A stretch of 64,000 nt of DNA from an uncultured Shinella sp. (GTDB taxonomy: Bacteria > Pseudomonadota > Alphaproteobacteria > Rhizobiales > Rhizobiaceae): contig NZ_CAMLFY010000002.1 of assembly GCF_946479415.1 (NCBI RefSeq), positions 1-64,000 on the forward strand, read 5' to 3'. Positions 44,508-54,119 of the stretch are shown here, in pieces. The notes under the pieces were generated by a model that searched no databases, was not told the DNA's origin, and saw nothing but the letters and a program-made list of their open reading frames with translations. Made by a program: the position numbers and the translations under genes. Position 1 is the stretch's first letter; each line of letters opens with the position of its first letter.

Positions 44508-46133
44508 CTACCGCGCATCATGCACGACGCGGCCTGCAAGCAGGGTCAGCAGGCAGCGTGTGCCTGAGAGAATGGTATCGGTCGGGGCCTCCAAGAGGTC
44601 GTTGTCGAAGACAGCGATGTCGGCCCACTGGCCGGGCACCAGCCTGCCCTTCACGCCCTCGGCCTTCTGCGACCAGGCGCCGAATTCCGTATAGGCCTGC
44701 AGCGCCTCCTCGCGCGTCAGCCTTTCGGTCTCGTCCATGACAGTGCCCTTCCCGGTCTTGCGCGTGATCATGGCGTGCAGATTCGGGAAGGGATCGGGCG
44801 AGCAGACCGGCGCATCCGAGCCGGTCGAGGGCTTCAGGCCCATGCGCATCCAAGAGCCGATCTGGTAGGACGGCTTGCCGCGCGCCTCGCCCAGCACGGA
44901 AATGTAACTGTCGCCGAAATCGTGGATGAAGGCCATCTGCGGCGCGGGCAGGATGCCGGCGGCTTTCATGCGCGCGTCCTGTTCGGCCGTCGAGAAGCCG
45001 CAGTGCTCGACACGATGGCGGCGGTCCGGATCGGGCGTGGCGGCAAGCGCCTTTTCATAGGCGGTGATCAGCTGCTCGATCGCACCGTCACCGATGGCGT
45101 GGCAGGCCATCTGGTAGCCGCGGTCGTGGAAGGATTTGACGAGCGCCTCGACCTCCGGGGTCGGCAGCATCTGCACGCCGATATTGTCGGGCTCGCCCTG
45201 ATAGGGTTTCGTCATCCAGGCGGTGCGTCCGCCGGCTGAACCGTCGAGGAAGATCTTGACCGCCCCGACGCGCAGCATGTCGTCGCCGGCGCCGGAGATC
45301 AGGCCGGCGCGCCAGCAATCCTCGACGATGGAAATGCCGGGATCGCCGAGCAGCGTCAGCCAGACGCGCACCGGCAGGCGACCGGAAATCTTGGCCATTT
45401 CATAGGCCTGGATCTCGGCAAAGCCGGAGAGCTGGCCGACCGCCGCATCCATGCAGCTGGTGATGCCGAGCGAGTTGAGGTAGCGCCCGCCGCGCTCGAT
45501 ACCGTCGATCAGTTCCTCCGTCGTCACCTCGGGCATGGCGGCCTTGACGAGGTTGATGGCGTTTTCGGCCAGCAGGCCGTTGAGACGCCCGTCCGTTGTA
45601 CCGATCACGCCGCCATCCGGGACAGGCGTCGCTTCCGTCACACCGCCAAGCTTCAGCGCCAGCGAATTGGCGATGGCAACGTGGCCGCAGGCACGCGACA
45701 GGAGCACCGGGTGATCCGGTGCCGCGCGGTCGAGATCCTCGCGTGTCGGATGACGTCCCGTATCGAGCTTGACCTGGTCATAGCCGCGCGCCTGGATCCA
45801 ACCGCCCTTCGGCGTCTTCGCAGCCCGTTCAGCAAGCGCTGCCGTCAGGGCCGAGAGCGTCGGCGCGGCGGCGGGCGTCGCATCGACCCAGCCCATGGTG
45901 ATACCGGTCGAGATAAGGTGCAGGTGATTGTCGATGAGGCCTGGGCTTGCAAAACGGCCTTCGAGATCGATGATTTCGGTGTTCGGCCCCTTGAGGCTCA
46001 GCATGTCGGCACTGCTGCCGGTGGCAAGAACCTTGCCCTGCCACACGGCAACAGCTTCGCTGGTGCCCTCTTCCCGGCCACGCCAGATGCGGCCATTGTG
46101 CAGGATTAGATCGGCTTCGATTGCAACGGACAT
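44508..46133 (-). CDS. amidohydrolase of the YtcJ/AepA family
   Basis: 541 residues. Amidohydrolase 3 fold: small beta domain ADLILHNGRIW at the start, then PGLIDNHLHL with the metal-binding HxH, IQARGYDQVKL, AIGDGAIEQLITAYE with a metal His, HRVEHCGF, and GSDAPVCSPDPFPNLHAMI near the end. The family hydrolyses N-acyl or related amide bonds with bound metal ions; N-terminal acetyl or formyl D-amino acids would fit the cluster. It is the first gene of the minus-strand operon with the Dpp importer, divergent from the LysR gene. Confidence 0.8.
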   Translation of the reverse strand: MSVAIEADLILHNGRIWRGREEGTSEAVAVWQGKVLATGSSADMLSLKGPNTEIIDLEGRFASPGLIDNHLHLISTGITMGWVDATPAAAPTLSALTAALAERAAKTPKGGWIQARGYDQVKLDTGRHPTREDLDRAAPDHPVLLSRACGHVAIANSLALKLGGVTEATPVPDGGVIGTTDGRLNGLLAENAINLVKAAMPEVTTEELIDGIERGGRYLNSLGITSCMDAAVGQLSGFAEIQAYEMAKISGRLPVRVWLTLLGDPGISIVEDCWRAGLISGAGDDMLRVGAVKIFLDGSAGGRTAWMTKPYQGEPDNIGVQMLPTPEVEALVKSFHDRGYQMACHAIGDGAIEQLITAYEKALAATPDPDRRHRVEHCGFSTAEQDARMKAAGILPAPQMAFIHDFGDSYISVLGEARGKPSYQIGSWMRMGLKPSTGSDAPVCSPDPFPNLHAMITRKTGKGTVMDETERLTREEALQAYTEFGAWSQKAEGVKGRLVPGQWADIAVFDNDLLEAPTDTILSGTRCLLTLLAGRVVHDAR

Positions 46134-46313
46134 TCACCACTCCCTTGTCGGGGCGGCCGAACCGGCGCCCCGTTCCTCCTCACGCAACGTGAGAGGTTGT
46201 AGAGGGCTTGGCCAATTCGCTTTTGGCACCATGTCATACCAAATCAGCATACCTATTTCGATTGAATGACTTATGATCGATGTCACCGACGGACAGGATC
46301 GGGAGGGACCGGC
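46134..46313. promoter_or_regulatory. divergent intergenic region, amidohydrolase / lysR
   Basis: The gap contains CATACC twice (46235-46240 and 46248-46253, 13 bases apart) and TCGAT-N13-ATCGA (46258-46280). Either could be a LysR-type recognition region beside the divergent promoters. Both are weak candidates. Confidence 0.35.
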
Positions 46314-47255
46314 GTGGAGATCAAGTGGCTGGAAGATTTCGTGACGCTGGCCGACACGTCGAGTTTTTCGCGCGCTGCGGATCTGCGCAATGTCACGCAG
46401 CCGGCCTTCAGCCGTCGCATCAAACAGCTGGAAAGCTGGCTGGGCGCCACGCTGATCAGCCGCGCCACCATGCCGGCCGAACTGACGCCGGCCGGCCGTA
46501 ACTTCCTGCCGGTCGCGCAAGAGGCGATCCGCACCTTCTATGCGGCGCGCGAGGCGCTAAGACCGTCACACGAACCGGGCCTGGTGCGCTTCGCAGCCCT
46601 CCACACGCTGACGGTGACGTTCTTTCCGCGCTGGCTGCAAGCACTCGAAAAGGCCGGCGGTGCCTTCAGCACCTCGCTGATCGCCGACCGCGGCGGCATC
46701 GAAGCCAATCTCGATGCGCTCGTCGGCGACGAAGCGGATTTTTTTCTCACCTACGCCCATCCGGAAGTGCCGTTCCATCTCGATCGCGGACAGTTCTCAT
46801 CGCTGACGGTCGCGCATGACCGACTGATCCCGCTTGCGGCACCTGACGTTTCGATGCCCGGTGGCGCACAGCCGGGACTTCATATTCTCGACCGCGCGGT
46901 CGCGCAGCCGCGGCTTGCCATTCCCTTTCTGAGCTATGGCTTCAATTCGTTCTTCGGCGTGGCGCTGTCGCGCCTCATGTTGCGCCGCCCGCCCTTCCGC
47001 CGCCGCATAACGCACGAAAACACGATCAGCGCCGGGCTGATGAATATGGCGGTGACGGGAGCGGGCATCTGCTGGCTGCCGGAGAGCTTGGCGCGCGACG
47101 AGATCGACAGCGGACGACTCGTGCCCGCCTCCGCCGATGCCGGCTGGAACCTCGATCTTGAAATCCGCCTCTACCGGCATGCAGCAAGCCGCAGCCGCAA
47201 GGTCGAGGACCTGTGGCATACGGCAAAGCTGCTCCTGAAGCGCGAAGTAGCCTGA
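46314..47255 (+). CDS. LysR-family transcriptional regulator
   Basis: 313 residues beginning with GTG at 46314 after a GGGAGGGA site. N-terminal helix-turn-helix LEDFVTLADTSSFSRAADLR, NVTQPAFSRRIKQLESWLG, then an effector-binding domain ending with GAGICWLPESLARDEIDSG. It lies between the transporter/amidohydrolase operon and the peptidase operon, all of which it probably controls. Its stop directly abuts the convergent D-aminopeptidase stop. Confidence 0.9.
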   Translation: MEIKWLEDFVTLADTSSFSRAADLRNVTQPAFSRRIKQLESWLGATLISRATMPAELTPAGRNFLPVAQEAIRTFYAAREALRPSHEPGLVRFAALHTLTVTFFPRWLQALEKAGGAFSTSLIADRGGIEANLDALVGDEADFFLTYAHPEVPFHLDRGQFSSLTVAHDRLIPLAAPDVSMPGGAQPGLHILDRAVAQPRLAIPFLSYGFNSFFGVALSRLMLRRPPFRRRITHENTISAGLMNMAVTGAGICWLPESLARDEIDSGRLVPASADAGWNLDLEIRLYRHAASRSRKVEDLWHTAKLLLKREVA

Positions 47256-48056
47256 TCAGACCTTGAGGAAGAGCAGCGCACGCAGGATTTCGGAAAAATC
47301 CTTGTGCTCGAAGGCAATGGCGCGAAGGCCATGCGTGCGGGCACCGGGATACCAGCTGGCGCGATAGGCCTCGCCCGGCGTGTTGAACTCGATGATCACC
47401 TCGTAATGCTCGGCCTTTGCGGGCAGCGCCTGCGCGAAATCGCCGGAAAGGGCCGCGGCCACGCCCTCGCGAATGAGGCGCCGCGACCAGGCGGGCGAGA
47501 TGGAAGTCGTCGCATGGCCCCGGCCGTCCAGCGTTTCCACCGCTGCGAGACCCGGCACCATGGCCCGCGCCTCAGCGCAGATGCCCACGTCACCGGCGAG
47601 AAAGACCGATGGCACACCATAACCGGCCGCACAGAGCGCGTTGAAGGTGAATTCCGAGGCGACCTCCCCATTCAGCAGCAGGCGCGAAATGCGCATGTTG
47701 GAGGTGTGGGCGAGCGGATTGACTTCGGTGCCGGCCTTGGAGTGATAGCCGGTATAGATCGCGGCGGCGAAGCCGGCGTCGATGCCGTACATCATCTCGT
47801 CCGGATGGCCCGACCAGCCGCGCACGATGCGCGCATAATCGGGCAGCCGGTCGAGGATGAGGTTGCGGCCGCTGCTGTGCGCGTCCTTGATCACGACCTC
47901 CGTCGCGCCGGCGGCCCGTGCGCCCTCGCAGGCGGCGACCACTTCGGCGGTCATCAGCGCGCGGAACTCGTTCCAGTCCGGATGGCTGCGGTCGGCCTCG
48001 TCCCATTGGGCAATGCCGGCGGTTCCCTCGATATCGGCGGAAATGAAGACTTTCAT
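47256..48056 (-). CDS. M55 family D-aminopeptidase (DppA-like)
   Basis: 266 residues. Zinc ligands of the DppA family are at the expected places: MKVFISADIEG (Asp8, Glu10), KDAHSSGRN (His60), YTGYHSKAG (His105) and the Glu131/Glu135 region. DppA of Bacillus hydrolyses D-Ala-D-Ala and D-Ala-Gly-Gly type peptides in the cytoplasm, and is encoded together with a dipeptide importer. The ATG overlaps the DmpA-like gene stop (ATGA). The assignment is strong for family, moderate for substrate. Confidence 0.9.
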   Translation of the reverse strand: MKVFISADIEGTAGIAQWDEADRSHPDWNEFRALMTAEVVAACEGARAAGATEVVIKDAHSSGRNLILDRLPDYARIVRGWSGHPDEMMYGIDAGFAAAIYTGYHSKAGTEVNPLAHTSNMRISRLLLNGEVASEFTFNALCAAGYGVPSVFLAGDVGICAEARAMVPGLAAVETLDGRGHATTSISPAWSRRLIREGVAAALSGDFAQALPAKAEHYEVIIEFNTPGEAYRASWYPGARTHGLRAIAFEHKDFSEILRALLFLKV

Positions 48057-49090
48057 GGGGTCTGGTTCTCCTTCAGCCAGTCGGCCAGAGCGGGATAGAG
48101 GCGGCCGTTGCGGGCCGGTGTGGCAGGCGCCGTGCAAAGCGCATTCAGCACGGCCTCCTGCGTGCTTTCCGCTGCGGCGCGGAAGGCGAGGTCGATATGG
48201 TCGTCGGACAGGCGCTGCTGGCTGGTGATCGGTGCTACCGGATCATGCGCGACGGGATCGGCCGTCGTGAAACAGAGCACGACATCGCCGCTGCCATGGC
48301 CCCAGAAGGCGCCGAGCCGGGCAAGTCCCGCCCCGCCGCGCCGGGCGACGCGCTGCAATTGCCGGTCGCCGAGCGGCAGGTCTGTCGCCATGATGACGAT
48401 GACCGAGCCGCGCTCGGGCGTGGCCGGCACGCGCGGATCGGGACGACGGCCATCCGGCAGCACGAGATCGCCGGCCGCGCCGAAATTGGCAAGCACCAAG
48501 GTGCCGAGCGTGAAATCACGTTTGGCGATGCGCAGGACGCGCGAGGCCGTGCCGATGCCCGCCTTGAAACCGAAGGCCGTCATGCCGGAGCCGGCACCCA
48601 CCGCCCCCTGTTCGACAGGCCCCGGCCGGGCCGCATCCAGCGCGGCCATGGCGTCAGCGGGTGTCACCGCAAGCGCCTGGATATCGCTGATGCTGCCGTC
48701 GTTGCATTCGCAGACGAGCGGATTGACCGTGGACGTCTTGCGCCCGATTGCCGGATTTGCGGCAATCGCCCGGCGGATCAGCGCCTCCGTGCAGGCTGCG
48801 ACGCCAAACGTGTTGGTGAGCAGGATCGGCGTCTCGATCGTGCCAAGCTCCGCCACCTGCATCAGCCCCGCCGACTTGCCAAAGCCGTTGATCACCTCGA
48901 CGGCCGCCCGCGGCTTTGTCCGGAAAAGATCGCCCGAATGGGGGAGTACGGCTGTCACGCCGGTAAAAATGCCGTCGCCACGCAGCGAACGATGCCCGAC
49001 GGCCACGCCCGGCACATCCGTGATGGCATTATCAGGCCCCACCGTGAGCCGGCTCTCCGGCATCAAACCCCATTCCCGCGCCGTCTTCAT
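48053..49090 (-). CDS. P1-family peptidase (DmpA-like L-aminopeptidase/D-esterase)
   Basis: 345 residues of the DmpA/Ntn-hydrolase family: NAITDVPGVAVGHRSL, EVINGFGKSAGLMQ, TEALIRRAI, QGAVGAGSGMTAFGFKAGIG and the autoprocessing bond Gly228-Ser229 in ERGSVIVIMATDLPL. Cleavage at that bond would expose the catalytic Ser. DmpA hydrolyses N-terminal D-residue amides and esters as well as L-peptides. It is coupled to the D-aminopeptidase gene, strengthening the D-peptide interpretation. Confidence 0.85.
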   Translation of the reverse strand: MKTAREWGLMPESRLTVGPDNAITDVPGVAVGHRSLRGDGIFTGVTAVLPHSGDLFRTKPRAAVEVINGFGKSAGLMQVAELGTIETPILLTNTFGVAACTEALIRRAIAANPAIGRKTSTVNPLVCECNDGSISDIQALAVTPADAMAALDAARPGPVEQGAVGAGSGMTAFGFKAGIGTASRVLRIAKRDFTLGTLVLANFGAAGDLVLPDGRRPDPRVPATPERGSVIVIMATDLPLGDRQLQRVARRGGAGLARLGAFWGHGSGDVVLCFTTADPVAHDPVAPITSQQRLSDDHIDLAFRAAAESTQEAVLNALCTAPATPARNGRLYPALADWLKENQTP

Positions 49091-49117
49091 ATTAGCTCTC
49101 CGATGTCCCGATTTTTC

Positions 49118-49969
49118 TTAGGCCGGAACGCCGGCCGCTTCCAGATAGAGCGACTGCAACCGCCGCGTCATCGGGCCGGGCCGGCCATCGCCGATCATTC
49201 GCCCGCCAATCTTCACGACCGGCATGACGAGGCTGGAGGCCGAGGTCTGGAACGCTTCGGCCGCATCCTGCGCCTCCTCGGGCGTGAAGGCACGCTGCTC
49301 GATGCGCAGGCCTTCAGCTTCGCAGAGGCGGGCCAGCGCCCGCTGCGTACAGCCCGGCAGCGTTGCCTTCGAGGCGGCGCGGGTGAGGATGCGCCCGTCA
49401 GCGGTGATGACATGCGCCGTCGAGGAGGCTCCCTCTGTCACCAGCCCCGCCTCGACCAGCCAGACATCGTCGAAACCGCGCGCCCGCGCCGCCTGCTTTG
49501 CCATGACCTGCCCGAGCAGCATGGCCGTCTTGATATCGCGCCGGTGCCAGCGCGGATCGTCCGCCAGGTCGACGGCGATGCCCTCGCGCTGCGCCTTCGT
49601 GCCGGTCAGTGTCTTCGTCTGGGTGAAGCCGACGAGTTTCGGCGCCATGCTTTGCGGATAGAGGAAATCGCGGTCAGCCTCGCCACGCGAGACGTGCAGA
49701 TAGACCGTGCCATCGGTGAGGCGATTGCGGGCGATCAGCTGTGATTGCAAGGCTTCGATTTCCGGCCGGGATAGCGGAAGGGCGATGCCGAGTTCGCCCA
49801 GCGAGCGTTCGAGCCGGGCAAGATGCAGGTCGTTGTCGATCATCCGGCCGGCGATGACGGCCGTCACCTCATAGACGGCATCGCCGAACAGGAAACCGCG
49901 ATCGAAAAGCCCGATGCGGGCCTCTTCCTCCGGCACGAAATCATCGTGGATGTAGACGATCCTGCCCAT
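49118..49969 (-). CDS. class IV aminotransferase, probable D-amino-acid aminotransferase
   Basis: 283 residues from the ATG at 49969, preceded by GAGGAA; an earlier in-frame ATG at 49987 is less well placed. PLP Lys147 in RRDIKTAML, LFDRGFLFGDAVYEV and EGASSTAHVITADGRILT are class IV features. VYLHVSRGEADRDF, where Bacillus D-alanine aminotransferase has RGxAxRxH, lacks the His. It would convert released D-amino acids to keto acids. First gene of the operon with the two peptidases. Confidence 0.85.
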   Translation of the reverse strand: MGRIVYIHDDFVPEEEARIGLFDRGFLFGDAVYEVTAVIAGRMIDNDLHLARLERSLGELGIALPLSRPEIEALQSQLIARNRLTDGTVYLHVSRGEADRDFLYPQSMAPKLVGFTQTKTLTGTKAQREGIAVDLADDPRWHRRDIKTAMLLGQVMAKQAARARGFDDVWLVEAGLVTEGASSTAHVITADGRILTRAASKATLPGCTQRALARLCEAEGLRIEQRAFTPEEAQDAAEAFQTSASSLVMPVVKIGGRMIGDGRPGPMTRRLQSLYLEAAGVPA

Positions 49970-50100
49970 CCGTTCCTCGTTACGCATTGGTTGTCACTGG
50001 CGCGGAACATTGGTGCGACTTGCCGGGGCTTGCCAATTCAATTTGGGCAAAACCTCATGCAAAAACGGTCTGGGGCTTTTATTTCCAAAGGCTTGAACGA

Positions 50101-50126
50101 AAATGGCCGGCAAAAGCCGGCCATTT
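50101..50126 (-). terminator. Rho-independent terminator of katG
   Basis: Perfect eleven-base stem AAATGGCCGGC / GCCGGCCATTT with a four-base loop, 22 bases past the katG stop on the minus strand, followed by TTTT-like CATTTTCG in that direction. The opposite direction lacks a T-run. Confidence 0.8.
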
Positions 50127-50148
50127 CCCATCCTCTTGAGCGGAACGA

Positions 50149-52499
<2,351 letters not shown>

Positions 52500-53420
52500 A
52501 TGACGAACCTGACCCTGAAACAGCTGCGCTATTTCGAGGCACTGGCGCGGCATGGCCGCTTCCGCCTCGCCGCCGATGCCTGCGCCATCTCCCAGCCGGC
52601 GCTCTCCATGCAGATCAAGGAGCTTGAGGAGGAGCTCGGCAACAATCTCTTCGAACGCAGCGCCCGCGACGTGAAGCTCACCGCCTTCGGCGAAACCTTT
52701 GCCGACAGGGCGCGGCATATTCTGCAGGCCGTCGATGAACTCGGTGAACTCGCCCGCGCGGCGCGCAATCCCTTCCTCGCGCGCCTGCGCATCGGCATCA
52801 TCCCCACCGTCGCGCCCTATCTCCTGCCGGTCATCATAAACGATCTCAACCGTGCCTTCGACGGAATTCAGATCGATGTGCGTGAAACGCAGACTGCAAA
52901 GCTCATCCAGGAATTGACGCAAGGCGAACTGGATATCGCCATCGTCGCCCTGCCGGTCTCCGAGCCGTCGCTGACGGAAATGAAACTGTTCGACGAAGAT
53001 TTCGTGCTGGTGCGCCAGCGCGAGGACGAGGGCAAGCCGGTGCCCGAGCGGGATGCTCTGCGCGAAATGCGGCTGCTGCTCTTGGAGGAAGGCCATTGCT
53101 TTCGCGATCAGGCGCTGTCCTTCTGCCGCATCGGCTCGGCCAAGCCGCGCGAGATCATGGAGGGCAGCTCGCTCTCGACGCTGGTGCAGATGGTCGGCGC
53201 CGGCATCGGCGTCACGCTCATCCCGGAAATGGCCGTGCCGGTGGAAACGCGCTCGGCCCCGGTCTCCATCGCCCGCTTCCCCTCGCCCCGCCCCTCCCGC
53301 ACGATCGGCATGATCTGGCGCAATTCGACACCGCTCGCCAAACAGCTCCGGCAGATTGCCGAGGTGGTGCGCAATTCGGCCGATGGCATGCGCGGAGCCT
53401 CGCAGCCTGGCGCTTCATAG
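52500..53420 (+). CDS. oxyR: peroxide-responsive LysR regulator OxyR
   Basis: 306 residues. Helix-turn-helix FEALARHGRFRLAADACAIS and QPALSMQIKELEEELG, and the redox pair Cys200 (EEGHC) and Cys209 (LSFC), exactly the spacing of the OxyR disulfide (Cys199/Cys208 in E. coli). Oxidation would form the disulfide and switch katG on. No good ribosome-binding site precedes the ATG, and the region upstream overlaps the probable operator, so translation may be weak. Confidence 0.95.
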   Translation: MTNLTLKQLRYFEALARHGRFRLAADACAISQPALSMQIKELEEELGNNLFERSARDVKLTAFGETFADRARHILQAVDELGELARAARNPFLARLRIGIIPTVAPYLLPVIINDLNRAFDGIQIDVRETQTAKLIQELTQGELDIAIVALPVSEPSLTEMKLFDEDFVLVRQREDEGKPVPERDALREMRLLLLEEGHCFRDQALSFCRIGSAKPREIMEGSSLSTLVQMVGAGIGVTLIPEMAVPVETRSAPVSIARFPSPRPSRTIGMIWRNSTPLAKQLRQIAEVVRNSADGMRGASQPGAS

Positions 53421-53426
53421 GCATAT

Positions 53427-53444
53427 CGGTGGTTAAAACCACCG
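53427..53444 (+). repeat. perfect inverted repeat just after oxyR
   Basis: CGGTGGTT (53427-53434) and AACCACCG (53437-53444) form a perfect eight-base stem with a two-base loop, seven bases beyond the oxyR stop. No T-run follows. It could be an oxyR 3' end processing element or a protein site. Confidence 0.5.
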
Positions 53445-53490
53445 CATCTGCAGTTTATTTGCGCAGGCGTACCGGAATCGCCGAATCAGA

Positions 53491-53613
53491 CCTTCCCTGC
53501 CGCAAGGCAAGGGCCTAGGTGAAAAGCACTCGCGTAACCCGCGAGCTTCCCCGCGTCATTGGGAGCCAAACCGTGGCGCTTGCTGCCCCGCTTCGTGCGG
53601 GGCTCTTTTTTTT
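53491..53613 (+). ncRNA. candidate small RNA or structured 3'UTR ending in strong terminator
   Basis: Between oxyR and the minus-strand genes lie three stems on the plus strand: CCC-TGCC with GGCA-GGG (53495-53513, one bulge), CTCGCG/CGCGAG (53529-53545), and a terminator with GCCCCGC/GCGGGGC (53585-53603), then TCTTTTTTTTT-like T-run to 53613. An unpaired C-rich segment GCTTCCCCGCG lies between stems. No protein frame was credible. Either an independent sRNA or the processed oxyR 3'UTR. Confidence 0.5.
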
Positions 53614-53619
53614 ATTTCC

Positions 53620-53811
53620 TCAGAAACTTTTCGGAAACGCCTGGCGCAAGAGCACCAGCGCCGTCGCATGCAAGGCGTCGGAGCGCACCATGTCGGGATT
53701 GAACCTGTCCCAATACCATGCGCCGTGCACGAGATAGTTGAGCCCTTCGGCGAGCGTATCGATATCCACGCCCTTCACGATCACCGCCCTCGCCGCGATG
53801 GCCTTCAGGTC
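53620..53811 (-). pseudogene. TetR-type C-terminal remnant without start
   Basis: In the frame ending at the TGA 53620-53622, 63 residues read DLKAIAARAVIVKGVDIDTL, then AEGLNYLVHGAWYWDRFNPD, MVRSDALHATALVLLRQAFP and KSF. This looks like the ligand-domain end of a TetR/AcrR repressor. There is no ATG in frame and no helix-turn-helix; the frame runs into the coupled gene at 53,805-54,119, which is read in another frame. Most simply a decayed TetR gene truncated by rearrangement. Confidence 0.5.
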
Positions 53812-54119
53812 GCCTTGCTGAACTGGAAGAAGTCCGGGTAGTGCGATGCGGCATCGCCCAGCACGAAATGACTGCGCATCGTGCGCCCGTCGCGTTTTGT
53901 CATGCGAAGAAGATCACGGGCGGCAAGCGCGGTGAGTTCGCGCAGCACCAAAGCATGAGCAAGACCGAACAGGCGGGCGAAGCTGCGGCTGTCGCCGGCA
54001 ATGCCGAGGCCGGCAGCGACGACGAGCCCGGCCTGGATCGGCGTCAAAAGCGGATCATGCCGTTCGAGCCTTGCGACGAGCTCCATGAAGCGCTCGGCTG
54101 CCGGCGCGTCGCCGCTCAC
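53805..54119 (-). CDS. 104-residue winged-helix-like protein coupled to FdhF
   Basis: The GTG start at 54119 overlaps the FdhF stop (GTGA), so it is translationally coupled. Residues 20-95 (LTPIQAGLVVAAGLGIAGDS, then LVLRELTALAARDLLRMTKR and DGRTMRSHFVL) suggest a winged-helix fold with the wing KRDGRTMRSHF. No precise family recognised. The last dozen residues SHYPDFFQFSKAT run into the TetR-like remnant, so the natural C-terminus may have been altered by the same rearrangement. Confidence 0.65.
   Translation of the reverse strand: MSGDAPAAERFMELVARLERHDPLLTPIQAGLVVAAGLGIAGDSRSFARLFGLAHALVLRELTALAARDLLRMTKRDGRTMRSHFVLGDAASHYPDFFQFSKAT

Noticed and set aside
47250..47261. TGATCA at the junction of LysR and D-aminopeptidase genes
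   Set aside because: Arises simply because two convergent TGA stops abut; no evidence of regulatory meaning.
53612..53854. 80-residue Arg-rich minus frame MPHRTTRT...
   Set aside because: Same DNA as the TetR-like remnant in another frame, with no protein-like hydrophobic pattern; treated as a shadow.
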